NCBI RefSeq assembly: GCF_003286595.3
Contig: NZ_CP132985.1
Span: 1,674,001-1,738,000 of the forward strand
Length of the DNA: 64,000 bases
From: Aerococcus mictus
GTDB lineage: Bacteria > Bacillota > Bacilli > Lactobacillales > Aerococcaceae
Reading direction: 5' to 3'
In this document: piece after piece, positions 58,875-64,000 of the stretch
Numbering within the stretch: position 1 is the first letter of the stretch
Layout of the letters: each line of letters begins with the position of its first letter
Position numbers and translations under genes: made by a program
The notes under the pieces: generated by a model
Told to the model about the DNA's origin: nothing
What the model saw: the letters and a program-made list of their open reading frames with translations, nothing else
The model's database searches: none

Positions 58875-60197
58875 TTATTCGTCGTCTTCTTCACGGGGTT
58901 GGTAGTGGACTTTGATTTTACGAATCCGGCCATCATCTACATCGGTTGTGGTGAAGAGATAATCATCGACTTGGATGCTTTCGTTAATAGTATCTTGGGG
59001 AAAACGTCCCAATTGTTCAATAATAATACCGGCCATGGTATCGGAGTCGCCCGAATAGATATGGGCATTGAACAGCTGATTAAACTTATCAATCGGCATA
59101 CTTCCGTCAATGATATAGGTATCATCACTAACCTTCTTATATTTAAAGGACATTTCATCGTACTCATCTTCAATGTCCCCGACAATCACTTCAATCAGGT
59201 CTTCCAAGGTCACTAGACCGACCACTCCCCCATATTCATCTTTTAAGATGGCCATATGGAGGTGGTTACGCTTAAATTCTAAAAGCAAGTCATCGATAAA
59301 GACCGTTTCCGGTGCAAAGTAAGGCTCGCGCATGATGTCTTCCATCTGAATATTTTCAAAACCCACCCGGTTAGCTTCCCGTAAAACGTCCTTGGCATGG
59401 ACAATGCCTAGAATATCGTCTTTGTCATCCCGGTAAACCGGAATCCGAGAATATTGGGACTGCAGAATGAGCTGCAAGTTCTCCTCGCGGTCATCTTCAA
59501 TATCCAGCATAAAGGTATCTGTCCGTGGCACCATCACGCCCTTAGCCAGCTTGGAATCCAAAGAGAGCACCCCTTGCATCATCCGAAATTCATCCATATC
59601 AATGATTCCGTCATTGCGGCCACTCTCAATTAACTTCCGCATTTCAGAACGGGTCAAGCGTTCTTCTCTTTGGGTAAAGTCGATCGGTGCGATAGCCTTT
59701 AGCACGTCAGTCGAGGCGGTTAATAACCAGACGAAAGGCGTAAACACTTTATTTAAGAATGATATCGTTCCTGCCGAGAACAGGCAGTACTTCTCTGGTA
59801 TTTGGATGGCAACTTGCTTAGGAAAGAGCTCCCCAAAGACAAGGGAGATATAAGATAAAATCACCGTAACGATGGCCGTAGCCAGAATTTCGGCAGCGGG
59901 AATATTGGCCAAATAGGGCAAGATGTAGCCCACAAAGGTATTGGCAGCCGATGCCGAGGATAAGAACCCAGCAAAGGTGATTCCTACCTGAATCGTAGAC
60001 AGAAAGTCATCCGACTTATCCAGTAATTGGACCACTTTTACAGCGCGGCGGTCACCTTCCTCAGCCAATTGGTTGATCTTCCCTTGGTTAACAGAAACAA
60101 AGGCCATTTCTGCCCCAGCTAAGAAAGCGTTAATTAAGGTTAATACCAGTATTAAAATTATTTGTCCTAGGATCGAAGAGGCCCCCGGATCTTCCAT
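58875..60197 (-). CDS. CNNM/HlyC-CorC family membrane protein
   Basis: 440 residues: a DUF21 (CNNM) membrane domain with about four segments (residues 8-190), two CBS domains (about 215-330, e.g. GVMVPRTDTFMLDIEDD and LKDEYGGVVGLVTLEDL) and a C-terminal CorC_HlyC domain (from about 350). Members are implicated in Mg2+ homeostasis; the old name hemolysin is misleading. The C-terminus is acidic. Single gene. Confidence 0.92.
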   Translation of the reverse strand: MEDPGASSILGQIILILVLTLINAFLAGAEMAFVSVNQGKINQLAEEGDRRAVKVVQLLDKSDDFLSTIQVGITFAGFLSSASAANTFVGYILPYLANIPAAEILATAIVTVILSYISLVFGELFPKQVAIQIPEKYCLFSAGTISFLNKVFTPFVWLLTASTDVLKAIAPIDFTQREERLTRSEMRKLIESGRNDGIIDMDEFRMMQGVLSLDSKLAKGVMVPRTDTFMLDIEDDREENLQLILQSQYSRIPVYRDDKDDILGIVHAKDVLREANRVGFENIQMEDIMREPYFAPETVFIDDLLLEFKRNHLHMAILKDEYGGVVGLVTLEDLIEVIVGDIEDEYDEMSFKYKKVSDDTYIIDGSMPIDKFNQLFNAHIYSGDSDTMAGIIIEQLGRFPQDTINESIQVDDYLFTTTDVDDGRIRKIKVHYQPREEDDE

Positions 60198-60335
60198 ATA
60201 TCATTTCTCCTTCATTGCTTCAAAAATGTCTTTATATTAGTCTAGTATATTATAATTTTTTTCGCCCGTCTATACTTTGCTCCAAGCATTCTCTTAGGGA
60301 AAACCTAGCCTCCCCTGATCTATCTTCTCATTCTA

Positions 60336-60363
60336 TAAAAAAGGCCCGGACTAGCCGGGCAAA
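60336..60363 (-). terminator. Terminator after the ABC transporter operon
   Basis: Minus strand GCCCGG-CTAGT-CCGGGC followed by CTTTTTT, about 40 nt after the permease stop. Confidence 0.9.
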
Positions 60364-60402
60364 AACATCTATTCAATAAAAGCAAGCGCTAAGTGATAAA
60401 AT

Positions 60403-61173
60403 TTACAATTGCCGGCGGTTAAAAAGGGGGAAACTGAGGCAAAGACTGCCCAGGATCAAGCCTGCCGTGCTATAAACCGCTTGACGGCAATCCTCAAAAT
60501 CCAAACCTTCTCCTAATAGGGCCTTCCCTTCCGTTAAAAGGATCGGCGAATAATCCTTACTTTGTGGGAAGACACTCAGCACATAAAAGACTAAGAGACT
60601 AGCAAACAAGGTCACTAGGACCCCACTAGAGGAAGCTGCCAAGGTGGAAGCTACGAGGAGGAGACTGACAACTAAGAGCCCAAAACCATACCAGGCTAAA
60701 AGGGCAAGGGTTAAGTCGTCCTGGTTAACACTGCCCAAATAATATTGGGTATAAGTCAAGGTGGTTAGCCAGCAAATACTATAAGCTCCAGTCCAAAGGC
60801 TGACCAGGAAGATAAATTTAGCGAGGAGGAATTGACTCCGTTTCAAGCCCTTGGTCAAAACCAAAATCAAGGTCCCCGTCTGGTATTCCTTAGTGAGAAG
60901 CTGACTCTCTAAGAAGACAAAACAGAGCATGGCTAGGGGGAGGTTTTTAAAGAACTGCTCCCAGGCCATGGTCGCCGTCACTTCCACCGCTTGAACCTGG
61001 ATGGCTAGGCCATTGTCTTGGCTAGCAATTTGCTCGAGCATCCAAGGGGTTGCCAAGGCCAAGGCGGTATTCATTAAGCCAATCACAAAGAAAACCAGGA
61101 CTAAAATAAAGAGCTGGCCACCCCGCCACTGAGCTAAAAATTCTTTTTTCAGTAAGGTCATTAATGTCTTCAT
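60403..61173 (-). CDS. ABC transporter permease, YxlG/ABC-2 type
   Basis: 256 residues with six predicted membrane segments (starts MKTLMTLLKKEFLAQWRGGQ, then a segment at 20-42, and so on to the C-terminus). Typical of ABC-2 permeases encoded after a CcmA-like ATPase. The ATG overlaps the ATPase stop by 4 nt, showing coupling. Position and size match YxlG of the B. subtilis sigY operon. Confidence 0.85.
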   Translation of the reverse strand: MKTLMTLLKKEFLAQWRGGQLFILVLVFFVIGLMNTALALATPWMLEQIASQDNGLAIQVQAVEVTATMAWEQFFKNLPLAMLCFVFLESQLLTKEYQTGTLILVLTKGLKRSQFLLAKFIFLVSLWTGAYSICWLTTLTYTQYYLGSVNQDDLTLALLAWYGFGLLVVSLLLVASTLAASSSGVLVTLFASLLVFYVLSVFPQSKDYSPILLTEGKALLGEGLDFEDCRQAVYSTAGLILGSLCLSFPLFNRRQL

Positions 61174-62066
61174 CGAACCACCTCTTGAAATAAATCATCT
61201 AAGGACGTCTCCACCCGCTCAACTTGCCGGAGAGCTAAGTCTTGGTCAGCCAACCAGGCTAAGACGACTTTTAAAGGATAGTCTTGGCTAGAAAAGCGTA
61301 ACTTGCCGGCCTGGTCGATCTGACTCTTGGGAAAGGCCGCTTGAAAACTTAAGCGGTCCTCAGGCTTTTCCAGTTCCACCTGGTAGCTGGGTCCGCCCAC
61401 CTGACGGGTCAAGGCTTCCAAAGGGCCAGCTAGGGCAATCTGCCCTTGGTTTAAGAGGGCCACATGGCTACAGACTTTTTCAACATCTGACAAGATATGG
61501 GTGGAAAAAAGCACCGTGGTTTCCTGGCGAATATTAGACAAAATCGCTAGAATATCCCGCCGTCCTAAGGGATCTAAGGCCGAAGTAGGTTCGTCACAAA
61601 TTAATAATTGTGGCCGTCCCATAAGAGCCTGGGCAATCCCTAAGCGCTGCTTCATGCCCCGCGAATAGCCCTTAATCCGCTGCTTATCTTGGGCTAGGCC
61701 TACCAGGTCTAAAAGTTCCTGGCTCCGTTTCTTGGCCTCACTGACTGACATACCAGCAATTTGCCCCAAAAAGCGCAGGTATTCTTCTCCGTTCATAAAG
61801 GGATAGAAGGCTGGCACATCAGGCAGATAACCAATATAGCGGTTGGTTTGGGTCTGGCCATAACTGACCCGCTCGCCCTTGACAAAAATTTGCCCCTGGT
61901 CGGCGGACATGAGGCCCAGGATAAGTTTCATGGTAGTAGTCTTGCCGGCCCCATTTCTTCCAATGAAGCCAAAGACACTGCCTTGAGGCACCGTTAAGGA
62001 TAAATCATCGAGGATGGTATGACTGCCAAATTTTTTGGACACATGGTCCAAGGTCAAAATTGCCAT
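61170..62066 (-). CDS. ABC transporter ATP-binding protein, YxlF-like
   Basis: 298 residues. Walker A GRNGAGKTTT (about 36-45), signature YSRGMKQRLGIAQAL, Walker B LLICDEPTSALDP and the H-loop STHILSD are all present. The last 80 residues form the variable C-terminal domain. The ATG overlaps the stop of the PLDc_N frame as TGATG. Substrate unknown. Confidence 0.92.
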   Translation of the reverse strand: MAILTLDHVSKKFGSHTILDDLSLTVPQGSVFGFIGRNGAGKTTTMKLILGLMSADQGQIFVKGERVSYGQTQTNRYIGYLPDVPAFYPFMNGEEYLRFLGQIAGMSVSEAKKRSQELLDLVGLAQDKQRIKGYSRGMKQRLGIAQALMGRPQLLICDEPTSALDPLGRRDILAILSNIRQETTVLFSTHILSDVEKVCSHVALLNQGQIALAGPLEALTRQVGGPSYQVELEKPEDRLSFQAAFPKSQIDQAGKLRFSSQDYPLKVVLAWLADQDLALRQVERVETSLDDLFQEVVR

Positions 62067-62271
62067 CAGTCCTCCTCCTTACCGAAGATGAGATAGAGGA
62101 TGGGGCCAACAAATTGCATCAAGACGATCACCACGACCAACCAGAACGTCCGCCCTCCTCTTTTATAAGTCTTGTGGGTGTGAGGATATGGTGGAGGGTG
62201 TAAACTAACAAGGCAACTTGTAGGATGATAACGGGAATTAAAAAGGGTAAATATTCACTCAAGTTATTCAT
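62066..62271 (-). pseudogene. PLDc_N (YxlE-like) small membrane protein, frameshifted
   Basis: The N-terminal half is read from ATG 62269-62271 (MNNLSEYLPFLIPVIILQVA, a first membrane segment) with AAGGAG 6 nt upstream. The C-terminal half lies in another frame: HKTYKRGGRTFWLVVV, then MQFVGPILYLIFGKEED to TGA at 62066-62068, the typical PLDc_N ending. The interval is 206 nt, two more than a 67-codon gene plus stop. The break is near 62171-62185, where GTGGGTGTG (CACACCCAC on the coding strand) suggests a duplicated CA dinucleotide. As read, frame 1 ends at 62128 after 47 residues. Confidence 0.75.
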
Positions 62272-63034
62272 GATGGTCTCCTTCTTTCTGAGCGAGAGTT
62301 TCGACGCAGTAGCCATGGTAGTGGCAATGCGGACAGCTTAGTTTCCGAGTATAAGGGGTATGTTTAGCAAGAATTGCTGCCTTCAAGTCCGGTTGAAAGT
62401 CATAATGGCACTCCGGACAAATATAGGCCACTTGCTTGAAGTAATACCGGCTAATACCGAGTCCATAAGGGATAGCCAGGATGAAATAGAGGGTCAACCA
62501 GGCAAAACTCCCTTGGGTCACGAGTAAAAAAATCGCTAAGCCTGCTAAGAGGCTAATCGGCAAGGCCGTTAATAGGATAAAAAGATGTAATTGTTGAACA
62601 TGTTTACGTTTATTCATCATTTTGGCAATGCTCGATAAGCCGGTGGCAGAAAGGTCAGTAAATGAATTGAGGCTTTTTTGCAGGGCTCTAAGTCGGTCGA
62701 GCTGGATTTCTTCTTCCTGGCGCTTAAGCTCCAAGGCTTGGATCTGTTGGTCGATTAATAAATCAATCAAGTCCCGAGCATTGTCCTCATCTAGGACTTG
62801 TTTAATATCGTCTAGGGAAAAGCCCAGGTCTTTCAAAAAGCTGATCGTCTTCATTTGATTGAGGTCGCCTTGGGAATATAAACGCCGGCCCCCTTCGGAA
62901 ATACTGGTGGGAAGAACCAGACCGCGTTTGTGGTAGTACTGGACCGTTCTCACAGTCACCCCCGCTAATTTAGCCAATTCACCACTTGTATAAGTTGCCA
63001 TCGATTCACTTCCTTTCTTCTCTTCATTAAGCAT
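62264..63034 (-). CDS. Membrane-anchored MerR-family regulator with zinc ribbon
   Basis: 256 residues from ATG 63032-63034 (GGAGG 7 nt upstream); an inner ATG at 62999-63001 with AAAGGAAG is an alternative. A MerR helix-turn-helix (TSGELAKLAGVTVRTVQYYH) is followed by a coiled coil (about 90-140), two membrane segments (about 155-190) and a C-terminal zinc ribbon with CPEC and CPHC. It heads the operon with the YxlE/F/G-like genes, so it probably senses an envelope signal and controls the transporter and itself (inference). Its stop overlaps the next start. Confidence 0.82.
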   Translation of the reverse strand: MLNEEKKGSESMATYTSGELAKLAGVTVRTVQYYHKRGLVLPTSISEGGRRLYSQGDLNQMKTISFLKDLGFSLDDIKQVLDEDNARDLIDLLIDQQIQALELKRQEEEIQLDRLRALQKSLNSFTDLSATGLSSIAKMMNKRKHVQQLHLFILLTALPISLLAGLAIFLLVTQGSFAWLTLYFILAIPYGLGISRYYFKQVAYICPECHYDFQPDLKAAILAKHTPYTRKLSCPHCHYHGYCVETLAQKEGDHHE

Positions 63035-63211
63035 TGCTTTTCCTCCTTTCTGCCTGTAGATTAGCTTATGACGCAAGGTCACGAGCAAGTCTTTTCCCAA
63101 TATTTTTTCAAAAAACTCCCTTTTTTAGGCAAAGACTTCAACAGGCAGTCATTTTTCTCGCTTCTCAGCTTTTATCTATTTTTTGAAAACATGCCAATTA
63201 AAATAAGGAAT

Positions 63212-63240
63212 GAAAAAAGCTAGGGCAAAACCTAGCTTCT
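63212..63240 (-). terminator. queT terminator
   Basis: Minus strand AAGCTAGG-TTTTGC-CCTAGCTT followed by TTTTC. It lies beyond repeat copy C relative to queT. The remaining gap 63035-63211 shows nothing else clear. Confidence 0.85.
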
Positions 63241-63508
63241 TTTAAAAATACGAACTATCTAATCAAAATGTGTTCCAGTCACAGGACGAACGTCCGCTTC
63301 ACCTAGGGTGTGAGACTTGGCGCCTAGGCTTGGATGATTGGAGCAAGTCAGAATAAGAGCGAAGTAATCGCTTGTTTCTGACTTGTGAAATCATTCCAAG
63401 TCTGCCAAGTCGAACCCAACTAAAAACTGGTAACGCTCAGACAAACTGAGCTTATGACAGTTTTCTCCAATGGTTTCGTCCTTTTTTGTGACTGTCGCAC
63501 TCTCTTCA
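63237..63508 (+). repeat. Structured intergenic repeat, copy C, carrying an insertion
   Basis: Same as copy A (23187-23333) at both ends: AGTCACA/TGTGACT (63277-63283, 63487-63493), GGACGAA/TTCGTCC (63284-63290, 63475-63481), AAAACTG/CAGTTTT (63423-63429, 63458-63464), GCTCAG/CTGAGC (63435-63440, 63446-63451) and core CTTAT...TTTTCTCCA. An extra 121 nt (63302-63422) interrupts the left arm. It follows the queT stop by about 26 nt. Confidence 0.85.
63302..63422 (-). repeat. Structured repeat unit inserted into copy C, opposite orientation
   Basis: On the minus strand it reads AGTTGGGTTCGACTTGGC to CTCACACCCTA, the same ends as B1 and B2. Arms: GACTTGG/CCAAGTC (63314-63320, 63405-63411), CTTGGATGATT/AATCATTCCAAG (63329-63339, 63389-63400), AAGTCAGAA/TTTCTGACTT (63345-63353, 63375-63384). 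Core on the minus strand is CTTAT...GCTCCA. So a B-type unit lies inside an A-type copy. Confidence 0.8.
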
Positions 63509-63533
63509 AATACAAATTCTCTATCAAATGCCC

Positions 63534-64000
63534 TTATGCGATTTTTTCGTGGAAGTGGACTTGACGGTCGATCCAGTACATGAGTGGTGCTGTGATGGCT
63601 AAGACAATCAGCTCGCTGACCACTAAGGTGAAGTAGGTGTACCAGAAAGGTAATTGGAAGGCTAGATTCAGTTCAAATGCCACAATGAAAATCATCAATG
63701 AGAAAATCACTGTCGTCGCGCCTAAGCGGGCCTTAACGGAAGGAAGCTTAGGGTAGATCCAATCACAAATCAAGAAACTAATGACCGTATGGAAGGTCCC
63801 AAAGACCAGGTCATACCAGCCTAAGCCATTGGCAAAGCCATAAAAATTAGCAATGAAAACACCTGCCACCACACCCCATTTATAGCGGCGGTCAAAAGCG
63901 TTCAAATGGTTGAGCCCTTCGGATAGGCGAAATTGAATCGGTCCATAGGCAATTTGCGGGGCGATAAAGTAGATCACCACATAAATTGCAGCCACTAAGG
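63534..64000 (-). CDS. queT: QueT-family transporter, 5' end outside window
   Basis: Predicted substrate-binding (S) component of an ECF transporter for a queuosine precursor. About 155 residues are visible, with the QueT-like pattern QFRLSEGLNHLNAFDRRYKW and several membrane segments, ending VHFHEKIA. The frame stays open to the window edge, so roughly the first 15-25 residues and any preQ1 riboswitch upstream are not visible. Confidence 0.85.
   Translation of the reverse strand, partial: LVAAIYVVIYFIAPQIAYGPIQFRLSEGLNHLNAFDRRYKWGVVAGVFIANFYGFANGLGWYDLVFGTFHTVISFLICDWIYPKLPSVKARLGATTVIFSLMIFIVAFELNLAFQLPFWYTYFTLVVSELIVLAITAPLMYWIDRQVHFHEKIA

Noticed and set aside
62128..62316. A 62-codon ORF beginning MATASKLSLRKKETI as a complete gene
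   Set aside because: Its first 15 codons overlap the MerR gene without a ribosome binding site, and its last codons are out of the PLDc_N frame. The real gene starts at 62271 and appears frameshifted.
63534..64000. preQ1 riboswitch for queT
   Set aside because: The 5' end of the gene lies outside the window, so nothing can be said about its leader.

Overview
The window comes from a low-GC Gram-positive coccus of the order Lactobacillales. The 16S rRNA sequence (minus strand, about 56459-58009) and the gene orders look most like Aerococcus to me. That genus call rests on memory of the 16S variable regions and has not been checked by alignment. Nearly all genes lie on the minus strand, so the biological reading direction is from high to low coordinates.

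Region 1 (1-13.3 kb) is the S10-spc-alpha ribosomal protein supercluster. It runs from rpsJ through rplC-D-W-B, rpsS, rplV, rpsC, rplP, rpmC, rpsQ, rplN-X-E, rpsN, rpsH, rplF-R, rpsE, rpmD, rplO, secY, adk, infA, rpmJ, rpsM and rpsK into rpoA, which is cut by the window edge. A consensus promoter precedes rpsJ and a second lies just before infA. Several starts are GTG or TTG (rpmJ, infA, rplR, rplP).

Region 2 (13.4-21.2 kb) holds an L,D-transpeptidase and an intact IS30-family insertion sequence sitting in the U-tract of the tuf terminator. The str operon (rpsL-rpsG-fusA-tuf) follows, with a promoter of its own for tuf and a structured leader before rpsL.

Region 3 (21.3-45.0 kb) is a housekeeping block in an order well known from Firmicutes: glmU, prs, pth, mfd, a SpoVB/YabM-like flippase, rqcP, divIC, a YabR-like S1 protein, tilS, hpt, ftsH, hslO, a cysK-like gene, dusB, lysS. 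At the far end are a DEAD-box helicase and a YkuE-like phosphoesterase that lacks most of its metal ligands. The cysK-like gene keeps the syntenic position of cysK but has lost key motifs.

Region 4 (45-53 kb) contains uvrC (plus strand), a DUF975 membrane protein with a long acidic tail, a SatD-like protein, a barstar-family inhibitor, a lipoprotein-anchored barnase-family ribonuclease, a thioredoxin-fold protein, a bactoprenol-type glycosyltransferase and a 5'(3')-nucleotidase.

Region 5 (53.1-58.4 kb) is one rRNA operon (16S-23S-5S) without spacer tRNAs. It is driven by three promoter-like sites and carries clear RNase III processing stems.

Region 6 (58.4-64 kb) carries a hotdog thioesterase, a CNNM/HlyC protein, an ABC transporter cassette resembling B. 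subtilis yxlEFG but led by a membrane-anchored MerR regulator (its PLDc_N gene appears frameshifted), and the 3' part of a QueT-family gene.

The most unusual signal is a family of about 118-150-nt structured intergenic repeats, found in three clusters (23187-23333, 26081-26469, 63237-63508). Their arms covary, a short internal core is conserved, and one unit can be inserted inside another. In every case they lie between a stop codon and an intrinsic terminator, that is, in the 3' untranslated part of a transcript.
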